A stretch of DNA of 64,000 bases, from the NCBI GenBank assembly GCA_948567375.1, contig OX419756.1, positions 74,042,333 through 74,106,332 on the forward strand, in the 5' to 3' direction. The notes beneath the pieces were generated by a model that had not been told where the DNA came from, did no database searches, and saw nothing but the letters and a program-made list of their open reading frames with translations. This stretch comes from Lunularia cruciata. Lineage: Eukaryota; Streptophyta; Marchantiopsida; Lunulariales; Lunulariaceae. Shown piece after piece: positions 25,601-32,604 of the stretch (position 1 is its first letter; every line of letters starts with the position of its first letter). The position numbers were made by a program, and so were the translations under genes.

Positions 25601-28405
25601 GATGGGAAATATCTACGACTTCGATCAAAGAAGGTCCGTTTTGCACCCTCTGCGCAATATTACAGACGACCATGTTCAGAACATTGAGATTCTAGTCTTT
25701 ACCAATGAATCATTAAATCACAACGAACTTTAGACTTTGTTATTTGGGGTTTGTTTGACACTGACAAAGAATTTGTGCCCAAACTTTTCAGGATAAAGCC
25801 AGAAATCTATCTGGTGTGGGTGATGGACTTTTGCAAGGGACAGAAGCATTGGCACGAGGGTTTGCATATGGTTTTAGTGGCGTTATAACCAAACCCATTA
25901 CAAATGCAAGGCAGGAAGGCTTGGTTGGATTTTTCCATGGCGTGGGTAAAGCTGCGATAGGGGTTGTAGTGCTCCCTGTTAGTGGAATACTTGAATTTGT
26001 TTCTTTGACTGTGAATGGTGTTAGCGTGAGTTGCACTAACTGCTTCGAGGTATTTGACCGGGAGGGTCATGTCCGAAGAGTAAGGATCCCGAGGGCTATA
26101 CGGGGAGATGGCATATTGCAAACCTATGACGAGCACGCTGCGCTTGGACAGGTACGTCAATAGGGAGACACTACGAACTCCAACTGGGAGACCGATCTAA
26201 GTGAGTTTGGAACCTAATCTTGAAATTAAAGAGGCGAGCTTGGCCTTTACTCCCTTGTGAGAGAGGGGAATGCACCGAGTACTCAAGCATTTAGGAATTT
26301 TATTTAGTCAATTTTTATGCGTGATATGCCGACCATAAAATGATGCCATTTTACTATTCTGAATCAATTTTGGGACTTGTTGGGACCAGCCATGACTAAC
26401 AGGTTGCACTGATTCTTGTGACTGATAGGCACTTCTCCATCTTGCTCAATCTGGAGCTCTCTTTGGCCTGAGGGATGTGTTCAGCGAACCTGCCAAATAT
26501 GCGGAATCAGATTTCTACGAGAAACATTTCGAGTTGCCCAAAAACAGGGTTCTTATGCTGACCAATCGTCGAGCAATGATGCTTCTAGTAAGTAGTCACT
26601 CAGGAAGCACGGATATAGGTTATCCTATTAGACCATTTTTTGGCTTTATCTGGTATTTAAAGATATGCTAGAAATTGCACGTTTCTGATATTCTTACCTG
26701 TCCTAGTGTTGATTCTAACGGAGCCTTTTGCACTTGTACAGCGGCCTAAATCGCACTTCCAGAAGTCAGAGAAATTATTCACAGATCCTAGCAAAATACT
26801 CTGGGAAGTAATTTGGCAAGATGTGTTGGCCGTTGAAATAGCTGCCCAGATCCCATCAATTGTGATTCTCCATCTACGGTGGAGTGCAAAAAGCTTCGCA
26901 CAAGTTATAAAATGTTTCCAAGGAGAGCTGGACGCAAGGATTACTCATGCAAAGCAAATATCCAAAACTATACGCGATGTGTGGAGGAAATATGGACCTG
27001 AGCGGAGGGTCCTTGAGTCCGAGGTGGGGCCTGGCTTTATGATGTGACTTACGAATGATACTGGAGCACATCTAGACTAACATTTAAGCAGGTCATGTTG
27101 TATCGAGTCAGGTCTTGCTAAATTGCCGTGACGATGTTGATGGAGTTTACGAAAATAACATATGCCTCCAATGTGCAGGAAAAGAGACGTTCTCATCACC
27201 GGACTTTACCCACACTAAGGTCGAAACGATCGATGCACCTGGGAAGTGGTAGAGAGGATGAGTTGGTGGAATCATCCTTTGGAACTGACGGCAGAAGTCT
27301 TTCACTCGAGCAGCCTTGGAGCGAGACTTGCGAGGTGGTGCTTTTCAAAAAGATATGGAGTAGTGAACAAGAACCGGGCATTTCAAGCTCCCTCTGCTCT
27401 CTGGTATAACCTTCACCTTCACACTTGAGTAGCCTTGTATTTCCAGTTCATAGCTGCTCCTGATATTTAGCATAATATGCGTGTCTTCTATTTTTTTGTT
27501 AGTGCCTTATGCTCCTAATATAGAAGCGATGTATCCCCATTTTAAGAATTGAGTAACTCCATAGTGGGTCCTTTACCTTAAGATATTTTGCCTCTTGTTG
27601 TACAGAGCTCTTCTACCGGAGATATTTGCACAATATGGCGACCGAAGGCACCAGACGGGTAAGGAGCTCAGACTTTCGGATTGGTTTCGTACTTTCTTCT
27701 AGTTAAGAATCAGATCTATAACTGCGCTAGTATGTGACGGTTATCTATTTGTAACTCACAATTTCCACCTGTGACACTGGCAGCTACGTTTCCACTGGAG
27801 ATGTTGCCCACCAGGGTTCTGAGCCACCAGCTATGGCTGTCACTTACAAAAATGAGAAGGGCTCGTTTGCAAAACCTACCGGTTACGAGTTGGTACGTTT
27901 TCTACCTCCAGTCTGTCGTCATGGCTTATGAAAGGCTATATCCTTCATTCTAGACTGAAGTACAGCAATTTCCGCTTGCACGCGTCTATATCAATTGTCG
28001 AGTGTGTTCAGGCCAATTCCTTGAGGTCCTGGACTGAAATATATGTGTTTGTATATTTGACTGTAGGTTTGGAGAAATTGGAAAGACGGGTTCTCTTCGA
28101 ATGTGTCCATATGGATGCCAAGGGCTCCCGAGGGCTATGTTGCAGCAGGCTGTGTAGCAGTAGCTGGTTACCTTGAACCACAGCCTGGTGCATGTTGGTG
28201 CGTCAAAGAGGAATTAACAGAACTTACCGAATTCGAGGACATACCAATTTGGCAAGCACCTACCACTTGTCCTTGGAACTGTTATATATATCCCATCACT
28301 TGTGAGGCTCTTACGTTTTTAGCCTTGCGTGAGCAAGCCGAAGATATAGGAATAAGACCTAGAAAGGTTAGGTTGCTCAATAGCACTAGTGTACATCAAA
28401 ATTAG
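85..28405 (+). CDS. VPS13: VPS13-type bulk lipid-transfer protein, C-terminal ~2,537 codons (5' part outside window)
   Basis: Plant VPS13 proteins are very large rod-shaped lipid-transfer proteins at membrane contact sites. The exon translations match the plant VPS13M type as I remember it (Arabidopsis At4g17140/At1g48090). Exons by splice signal and phase: 85-298, 11827-12105, 12273-12360, 12576-12896, 13048-13437, 13632-13962, 14147-14305, 14410-14573, 14776-14959, 15085-15348, 15927-16124, 16644-16686, 16829-16965, 17426-17926, 18086-18865, 18951-19024, 19324-19675, 20042-20140, 20312-20467, 20919-21100, 21279-21788, 22105-22282, 23235-23368, 25185-25311, 25412-25633, 25792-26151, 26429-26587, 26742-27023, 27179-27403, 27606-27658, 27784-27892, 28067-28405. 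All joins keep frame and contain no stop. Uncertain points: the acceptor at 11827 (11833 also fits), the weak donor after 14959, and the last codons, where I read through 28390 to the TAG at 28403 although a further small exon is possible. Confidence 0.88.
299..448. other. Start of the 11.5-kb VPS13 intron
   Basis: Intron sequence between exon 1 and the first Copia insertion. The donor is inferred at GCGA|GTGAAA (298/299), the only nearby GT whose phase joins exon 2. A GC-type donor (CAG|GCGAGT) is also visible at 294/295, but its phase does not fit the next exon. Confidence 0.5.
449..960 (-). repeat. Copia-1 3' LTR
   Basis: This 512-bp copy aligns with 5149-5662 along its whole length. It carries an extra CATTCAAAGA near 610 and lacks one AAAGGGTGTGCTG-type repeat present in the other copy near 5490. 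A TATATAA-type TATA box on the minus strand sits around 774-784. Confidence 0.9.
950..4507 (-). pseudogene. Copia-1 pol: CCHC, protease, integrase, reverse transcriptase, RNase H
   Basis: Read from 4507 downward. The nucleic-acid knuckle CYFCHEKGHIAPLC is at about 4410. The protease core WFLDSGATSH is at about 4160, and the integrase zinc motif is HLWHLRLGHLSEQN. The catalytic core contains SFVDDYSRK, RTDGGREY and AQNGVAERLNRT. Reverse transcriptase has CKWVFRVKRG, QLDVKTAFLNGDL, LYGLKQAPRAWY and the catalytic YVDDLLLLG. RNase H has the final RTKHIEIR block. Lesions seen: an A-run frameshift near 3332 between integrase halves, a one-base shift near 2950 after the integrase, and an in-frame TGA at 1247-1249. 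All catalytic motifs read intact, so degradation looks recent. Confidence 0.9.
4508..5144 (-). pseudogene. Copia-1 gag
   Basis: The first ATG (minus strand, 5144-5142) lies inside the primer-binding site and opens a frame reading MGPQSPPGLIGELRDIEKLG. That frame continues into a Copia gag with NYKAWALDVKS and later WDKIKSYY, YRVWSAVKNLRLQDGEDF and HLLDSLPSSYDS. A one-base frameshift near 5020 separates the two parts. The gag frame ends at a single TAA (4508-4510) that is in frame with the following CCHC/protease frame. Copia elements usually make one polyprotein, so this is either a mutation or a read-through point. Confidence 0.8.
5132..5148 (-). other. Copia-1 primer-binding site matching the initiator tRNA-Met anticodon arm
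   Basis: Immediately inside the 5' LTR the minus strand reads GGTTATGGGCCC. This is complementary to GGGCCCAUAACC of plant initiator tRNA-Met, the anticodon stem-loop containing anticodon CAU. It is not the usual tRNA 3' end. Drosophila copia is the known precedent for priming by an internal half of initiator tRNA-Met. The other two Copia elements here use the ordinary 3'-end type site. Confidence 0.75.
5149..5662 (-). repeat. Copia-1 5' LTR
   Basis: This is the promoter-bearing LTR in element orientation. U3 contains three TGAACAGT-like motifs in tandem at 5576-5615 (plus strand), and a TATATAA-type TATA box lies on the minus strand near 5464-5473. The element thus has a potential promoter directed against VPS13 transcription. 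Confidence 0.85.
5663..6496. other. VPS13 intron remnant between two Copia elements
   Basis: About 830 bp with no recognisable gene or repeat. Short open frames such as 6181-6366 show no family resemblance. It is most simply original intron sequence left between the two insertions. Confidence 0.6.
6497..6726 (-). repeat. Copia-2 3' LTR
   Basis: This 230-bp LTR is similar throughout to 11376-11603. It holds four TGAACA-type motifs near 6640-6700 and the GATTATATAG promoter core near 6552-6561. Confidence 0.92.
6734..10400 (-). pseudogene. Copia-2 pol remnants
   Basis: Domains in order from 10400 down: an incomplete CCHC-like knuckle (CQYCSKKGHHIKDS, last Cys replaced by Ser), protease (YIDTAASQHMT), integrase (TFIDDYTRYTFLY, RSDNGGEYNYADF, QQNGVAERKNRT), then reverse transcriptase (ALDVKTAFLNGTL). 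The catalytic YVDD has become YVNDCI near 7690. RNase H (STGGYCFIFCNAAVCWSSKRQ and ERTKHIDIRFHFVREK) ends at 6734. Frames shift near 9360, 8360, 7865 and 7260. The Asp-to-Asn change in the reverse transcriptase box would by itself abolish polymerase activity. Confidence 0.88.
10402..11117 (-). pseudogene. Copia-2 gag with Ala/Gly/Val-rich leader
   Basis: From the ATG at 11117 the frame begins MSVAAGASTLTGAGVGAPAP, a low-complexity Ala-Gly-Val-Pro leader of about 40 residues, and stops in frame. A following frame contains KFNDNYFQSWKYCLALK and IFTIVDGTEIKP, then the UBN2-like body TKQITNFRGVFTQLAA and PSSFNYFLQSLR. This matches the gag of common plant Copia lineages apart from the leader. Confidence 0.75.
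11376..11603 (-). repeat. Copia-2 5' LTR
   Basis: The TATA core TATATAATC is on the minus strand at about 11431-11440. Four TGAAYA-type motifs lie at 11520-11577, upstream of the TATA box in element orientation, where U3 enhancers are expected. Confidence 0.85.
12273..14959 (+). other. VPS13 segment: first Vps62/DUF946-like block
   Basis: Exons 3-9 encode the tryptophan-rich repeats found in the middle of plant VPS13M proteins. They show the pattern FWRPRAPPGFAVLGD, then VWLPVAPRGYVALGC, then SIWRPVIPAGCAILGDIAVEG, then SFWFPVAPPNYVAMGC. The recurring W-x-P-x-x-P-x-G-[FYC]-[AV]-x-x-G signature is that of the Vps62/DUF946 family. It is followed by the conserved stretches FDDYGGL and WEPLVEPCDGR. 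This unit is typical of the plant M-type proteins and absent from the short plant VPS13. Its molecular role is not established. Confidence 0.8.
15751..15840. repeat. Dispersed palindromic repeat, copy 1 (VPS13 intron 10)
   Basis: This ~90-bp stretch recurs at 25057-25143. Its core, 15798-15821, is a near-perfect 24-nt palindrome (GAACCGGTTGT/ACAACGGGTTC arms around a short TTT centre). It lies about 90 bp before exon 11. It could be the remnant of a small inverted-repeat transposon or a structured RNA element. Confidence 0.6.
15927..16965 (+). other. VPS13 segment: C2-like domain
   Basis: Exons 11-13 read LPRNEGIGGRDYMVAMRVVP, then VHWDETFIFEID, then EMVITDLSKGTPIGFCSSQL. This is the layout of a C2 beta-sandwich: an acidic or variable loop, the W-[ND]-E-x-F-x-F strand, then [VI]-x-D-x-x-K-G-x-x-[VI]-G. 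The exon start at 15927, after a CCATAG acceptor, is the only one nearby that keeps the phase-0 join to exon 10 (ending GDAQ) and avoids the in-frame TAG just upstream. C2 domains bind phospholipids. The canonical calcium-binding aspartates are not clearly complete, so calcium dependence is uncertain. Confidence 0.65.
18086..21788 (+). other. VPS13 segment: DysF-like motif and VPS13 adaptor-binding (VAB/SHR-BD) region
   Basis: Exon 15 opens with WTWTNDWHIDRE, then EGGWGYGFDF and MTWPP. This spacing of tryptophans and acidic residues resembles a dysferlin/peroxin (DysF) motif, known within plant VPS13M proteins. Exons 15-21 then carry repeats typical of the VPS13 adaptor-binding region: NYLPVPSEYTVYE, KPLHLTWHPQGGWHPKK, IRPYILFTNRLGETLHLKQ and the basic RRSVRVEIRGYEEGSRF. 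In yeast the VAB domain docks Pro-x-Pro adaptors that choose the membrane contact site. No adaptor is encoded in this window. An acidic, Glu/Gln-rich linker sits near 21,560-21,650 within exon 21. Confidence 0.7.
22468..22972 (-). mobile_element. Solo LTR related to Copia-1
   Basis: About 505 bp bounded by TGATAAG... and ...TCTAACA on the plus strand. It matches the Copia-1 LTR at both ends (ATTCTGACTTCTGATATATC, CACTCAGTTTTCCCAGTCTC, AACTAGAGATTAACTAAATC). Flanks CATTG (22463-22467) and CATCG (22973-22977) are a 4-of-5 target duplication. No internal element sequence is present, so the element was probably lost by LTR-LTR recombination. It sits in the VPS13 intron between exons 22 and 23. 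Confidence 0.85.
22611..22664. repeat. (TC)27 microsatellite inside the solo LTR
   Basis: Twenty-seven uninterrupted TC units. The equivalent place in the Copia-1 LTR has only CTCTCTCC, so the tract appears to have expanded from that seed after insertion. Confidence 0.9.
23369..25184. other. Long VPS13 intron 23 with repeat fragments
   Basis: A 1.8-kb intron. It includes the palindromic repeat copy at its 3' end and, at about 24240-24770, a fragment of the dispersed family also found at 28.8-29.3 kb and 56-58.2 kb (shared phrase: AAGTTTGCCTTTGGCACTCATGA type). A GC-rich block at 23842-23874 contains the near-palindrome CCGGAGAGCTCCGG. No coding frame is convincing. Confidence 0.6.
25057..25143. 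repeat. Dispersed palindromic repeat, copy 2 (VPS13 intron 23)
   Basis: Same orientation and layout as 15751-15840, starting ACCATCATAT. The 25-nt palindrome is at 25099-25123 and lies about 60 bp before the exon 24 acceptor. The two copies are diverged but retain the palindrome. Confidence 0.6.
27606..28405 (+). other. VPS13 segment: C-terminal second Vps62/DUF946-like block
   Basis: Exons 30-32 encode TIWRPKAPDGYVSTGDVAHQG and SIWMPRAPEGYVAAGCVAVAG, the same W-x-P-x-A-P-x-G-Y-V signature as the internal block. They are followed by EDIPIWQAPTTCPWNCYIY and LTFLALREQ, as at the extreme C-terminus of plant VPS13M proteins. The open frame ends 16 codons after a possible donor (AAG|GTTAGG at 28390). 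Family proteins end soon after this point, so read-through to the TAG at 28403 is the simplest ending. Confidence 0.75.
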
Positions 28406-30597
28406 CTTGTTAGCTGCTACTTGTACTTTATATTGCCGTACGTCATGATATGAAAGAAGACAGCACTACGATGTATCATTTTTTCACACGTTATACAGCC
28501 TACGATGCCATTCGATCCTGACATAGTACTTTGTACATCTTTCTACTTTTCTAACCAGATTCTTTATTTTTTTTGCATGATTTTACTGACCTGCACTCTC
28601 AGCTCTTCTGTATTGGCTTTCCTACAAGGATCAATATATTCCGCGTGCTCCACTAACCTTGAGAATGAAGTTTCCATTCGTCTTAGGATTACGAAGACAA
28701 ATAGTGAAGACCCTACATGTGGCTTAAGTTGTGAGGCCATTTGCCTAGTTGCCCAGTGACAACTTTTCAGTTGAATGGTCTTCTTAGATGGGGCATTCTG
28801 CTCGCTCTCGCTTTCGCTTACATCATTCGCTTACAATACTTCTTATGCCTTCTGAATCGCTACCTGCAGAGTCGGTGCTTCGAAGTTTTTCTATTTGTCG
28901 CTTATACGTAGCATGCTAGCTGATGTTCTTTTCTACTTGTCAGTTATCCTCTTCACCCAAGTATATATATGTCTACAACTATATACCTATTTCTCGCTGT
29001 TGTTTACTAGAGTTCTCGATTTCACGGTTGTTTACTAGTCTGTTAGCCATATGTTATTCTCAATTTTTATTAATTATACCATTGCTTCAAGTTACATTCG
29101 ATGCATTCTACCTTATAAATTTCTCACTATTCTAGCATTGTGAATCATGTACATCTTGCTTACAGATCATTTGCGATACTGAATCATGTACGTCTCGCTT
29201 ATCGATCATTTGTGATTCATGAGTTTTGGATCATTGCGATTCATGAGTTCTGGATAACCCGTGCCCAGAACGGCTTCTGTTCTCATATACTTATATCTCT
29301 ACAACTGGTTCTGCGTCCCCTTACATAGTATGCCATGATAGTATTGTTGAACCTGCTCAGACAGCTTGCAACTTCGAAGTAAATGCGAAAGTGTTCTGCC
29401 TTCTTCTCATCATCTTACGTAGATATTTTCGTATGAAAGTCATGTCTCCATGAACAAGAGATATTTCCACTGGCTAACTGTAGGGAGAAGTTCCACTGGC
29501 CAACTGTAGGAAAACTCTACGTATTTATTCGCAAGTGCAAATTATCTCGGTGACTGCTCGCCCTTACGATAAAGGATCAATTCCGGGCAATTGATTATGT
29601 TTCTGTAGGAGTCTGTGCTTCACGACAACGTAAGCTACCAACGACCACCACGTAATTCAGAGCACCGAGTATAACATTTAAATCAATACGCGCATAAATC
29701 AATGCCTTTGCTCATCCCAGCTACCTTCTTGAAGTGCAATCTATCCAAACCGATCCAAACCACTCAGGAAAGAAAATAATAGCGCAGTTGCTTTCTCTCA
29801 GCAAGAGCGCAGTTGTAAGGAATTTATGGTTTTCTCAAGATTCATTTTGCTCAGAAAGGGGAGGCATTTCAACAGTGGGGCCGCTGCAGACCGTGAATAG
29901 CCGAGTACGTCACTGGAACCGTCACGAAGTTTTACCAGAGATCCACAATTTCCAGACGCGTTGATTGTGTTCGCACTGCTCCACTAGTCCAGATAGACTC
30001 TCCTTTTTCACTCGTGAACGGGTGAACATCGCTCGTAGCTCATTCTAGGGGATATTTCAGCTCAATCCCATAAAACATTGCGTCAATCAAAATACATGGC
30101 TAGTCCACGTTTCCCCTGCTTCCACACACGTAATTTATCAGAACTTTGTGTTCACTCTCAAATCTGCGAGCAGTTTTGGCCGCACTGGTTGTGGTTGCAC
30201 TTTTACGCTAGCCCAGGTGGACTATTCTTCTTCACTAAGAGTCGAAATACAGTTCATCGCTCGGAGCTCAATTCTACGGGATAGTTCAGCTCAATCTCCA
30301 AACATTGGTAGTCCACGTTTCCCCTTCTTTCACATGCGGATTTCATCAGGACGTTGTGCTTCACTCACAAGTCTACGAGCAGTTTTAGCTTTAAAATCTG
30401 AAAAGCGATCGGAAGTCCCTTCGCAAGAATTTCTGAGTAAGGTCATGAACCTACAGTTTTTAAAAGCTGACAATAATCCACGTTACTACTAACTGGGCTT
30501 TGAAATTGGCAGCACTGTGCCCGCGTGGACAATCTTTCTACCTCTTACTCTAAATGCCTTGTACTTATATCTCTATGGTACGTGATTCCCTACATGA
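28406..30597. other. VPS13-NusB intergenic region, repeat-rich
   Basis: This carries the end of VPS13 and a dispersed-repeat copy (about 28790-29310) ending in GAGTTCTGGATAACCCGTGC and GAACGGCTTCTGTTCTCATA. It also has short direct repeats at 29145-29260 (TGAATCATGTAC units) and a tandem duplication (30023-30177 and 30252-30387). No gene is recognised. The 28,505-28,759 reading frame is not conserved-looking, although it could hide a last VPS13 exon. Confidence 0.55.
30023..30387. repeat. Imperfect tandem duplication downstream of NusB
   Basis: Unit 1 (30023-30177) and unit 2 (30252-30387) share CATCGCTCG, GCTCAAT, TAGTCCACGTTTCCCC, TTCACTC and the ending CGAGCAGTTTT. A spacer of about 75 bp separates the matched parts. 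Confidence 0.6.
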
Positions 30598-31512
30598 CTA
30601 CTCCAAGCCTTCCTCAGTGGACGATGAGGCTGCACTTTGCGCACTCTGCCGATTTTCCATATACTTGGCGAGAATCCCATGAACAATCCTGGATGCAGCT
30701 CCATCACAAAATCGTCGAGTCAAGTCAATGGCTTCATTGATTACAACTTTTGGCGGAGTGGTCGTGGTCTCTATTTCAGTGATTGCTATTTGCATAATGC
30801 AGAGAGGAATCCATGCAATTTCTGGTTCATTTCTCCATTTCCTAGGGAATAACGCCTTGATAGTTTTTTGTTGAGGAATCCATCTCTCTGAAGTGGACTT
30901 TAGTATCTTTCTACCCAGAGTCAAAACAAATCTACTGTACACAAGCGGAAGAGGAGCCAATAAAGTAGTCCCTTCCATATCAGCTTCCTCTTCCTGTTGT
31001 TGAATAAGCGCCATAGCCTTATCTTCATCCTGTTCGGTCTCATTCAATCCCACATCTGCTGGATTGTGTTCATACGACTCGAGAATTCCCCTGTCAAAAT
31101 CTCGTCCAACCCTCTGGTTCAGCCGTTCCTCATAAACCTTCAACGGGTCTACGTCTCTAACCATAGCGGCATACAATATACACAACGCCATCTCCCGAGC
31201 TGCCCTCGGAGTCCTCAACCGACCGAAAGTGTCCAACTTCTCGCTCTTAGTCATTTCCCTCGGTTTCCTGGGCAATTGAGCAGGCCGCCCCTTCTCACTA
31301 TCGAATGCGGTACTTTTCCCACCTCTCGTCCTTCTTTCGGCGCCTGCAACATCCGCAGAACATCTTACCCCACAACCACCTCCAATTCGCAAATTCCTCC
31401 ATTCTACCCTCACCACTCTGTCTGCCCTGCGAAGTCCACCCTGCAATCCCTGCGTTGCAAACCTCGTTCGTTGCAGCAAGCAGCTTCCATCCCAAGCAAC
31501 AATCGATGCCAT
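30598..31512 (-). CDS. NusB-domain protein, probably plastid-targeted
   Basis: NusB is a small RNA-binding antitermination and rRNA-maturation factor; plant homologues are usually organelle-targeted. The 304-residue intronless frame from the ATG at 31512 (MASIVAWDGSC) starts with about 80 Arg/Ser/Gly-rich residues suited to a transit peptide. NusB signatures follow: RTPRAAREMALCILYAAMV near residue 100, PLCIMQIAITEIE, and PPKVVINEAIDLTRRFCDG near residue 265. An acidic Gln/Glu insert lies between the two halves. An in-frame upstream ATG at 31617 would add 35 residues; I prefer 31512 because its N-terminus looks like a transit peptide. It is head to head with Whirly. Confidence 0.85.
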   Translation of the reverse strand: MASIVAWDGSCLLQRTRFATQGLQGGLRRADRVVRVEWRNLRIGGGCGVRCSADVAGAERRTRGGKSTAFDSEKGRPAQLPRKPREMTKSEKLDTFGRLRTPRAAREMALCILYAAMVRDVDPLKVYEERLNQRVGRDFDRGILESYEHNPADVGLNETEQDEDKAMALIQQQEEEADMEGTTLLAPLPLVYSRFVLTLGRKILKSTSERWIPQQKTIKALFPRKWRNEPEIAWIPLCIMQIAITEIETTTTPPKVVINEAIDLTRRFCDGAASRIVHGILAKYMENRQSAQSAASSSTEEGLE

Positions 31513-32604
31513 TGCTTGTAATTCAATCACGCCTCCAAAATCATCTGTTCCCTCACAAAATCCAACTCCAAAATTCAGGGAACCCACCCTGCTGGATTCA
31601 AAACAATGAGAAAGCAACTTTCCGTGACAGTTTACAACTTATAAACCCTAAACCTTATCTCCTATTGAACCCACAAAGTGTAGACTAGGTACTATCCCTC
31701 GAAGAGCGGAATCGACTGTCAGCCCATGAGTGGTGGATTCCGGCACATAAAAACTTCACTTTTCATGAAGTGCTGAGGCCACCGAGTCTCCACACACGGT
31801 CCCAGAGGTTGAGGTCCAGTTCCAGGGTTTTCATTAGTTAACAATATTCTGTTATTTCCACCGTGAAGGTTTAGTATTTACATGGGTACAAAGGCGTAAT
31901 TAATAGTAGAAGACGATCAGACTTTCAGGAACAACCATAGATTCATTCCTGATGGAGATTGTTCCTTTGTAGTGAACAAGGGGGTTTATAGTATAAACTT
32001 GTCTCCAAGAGTGGATAACGGGTTCTTATGTGACTGAAGAAGCGATATTATACCGAAGGAGTATATATATTGCTGACCATCAAATTCAAGATTCAATCTG
32101 AAGTTAAAAGAGAAGACACTCTGATTTGAGGTATTGATGGTGATAAGGAGTTGTCAAAATACCGTGATGCAACTCCAAGACTACAACTGAAATCAGCACT
32201 GATTTTATCAGTCTAAATTAGAAGACGACTCGTTTAAACTCCAATTAGTGTAGGTTCTTAAAGAAACATCAATACGGCCAAGCGCACACGCAGGTTGGTC
32301 CTACTGCAGTACCCCGAGAGTAGACGAAATCAAACCTTATATTGGACTGTGGTTGCAGCTCTGGTCGCGTGCTGCAGTAACGGAGGTAACCATGGTAGCC
32401 ACCAACTTGGTGAGCAAGCAACCGCAAATGGGGTTCATGGATTTTTCGAGTCAGAGAGGGAAATTTTTGGTGCTGCAGACTTAGAATAGAATTAGGCGTT
32501 CGATTTGAGAAGTGAAAAGCTACCGTGTGGAACTGTCAGCAATCCATTGAAGCAGTGAAGGATCCACCCAATTTTCTGAGGCAGGGAAGCGCTCGAGAAG
32601 AATA
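31513..32604. promoter_or_regulatory. Divergent intergenic region between NusB and Whirly
   Basis: About 1.1 kb between two start codons pointing away from each other, so it must hold both promoters and both 5' leaders. A small hairpin-forming sequence (ACTTCACTTTTCATGAAGT) lies near 31751-31769. A short plus-strand frame at 32295-32489 has no recognisable family and is probably leader sequence. No clear TATA element was assigned. Confidence 0.5.

Larger units (their letters stand above)
22105..27403 (+). other. VPS13 segment: VPS13_C/ATG2_C-like C-terminal helical region and following linker
   Basis: Exons 22-29 include INVHEPIIW, RPRGMLGYWSPFVTGLGN and IHLSNVFHEQRYM. They are followed by the glycine-rich amphipathic block GFAYGFSGVITKPITNAR and GLVGFFHGVGKAAIGVV, the hallmark shared by VPS13 and ATG2 C-termini. 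FELPKNRVLMLTNRRAMMLL after it resembles the start of a PH-like fold. In yeast and animals this region inserts into membranes, often lipid droplets or mitochondria. The intron between exons 23 and 24 (23369-25184) is long and repeat-bearing. The join of exon 22 to 23 is the least conserved part. Confidence 0.75.

Noticed and set aside
28505-28759. Last VPS13 exon candidate
   Set aside because: An acceptor exists (TCTCAG at about 28600), but the in-phase reading ends quickly and has no similarity to VPS13 C-termini. Read-through to 28405 is simpler.
30997-31521. 174-codon plus-strand frame
   Set aside because: It lies opposite the NusB coding region; its Ser/Pro-rich composition is the mirror of the NusB codons.
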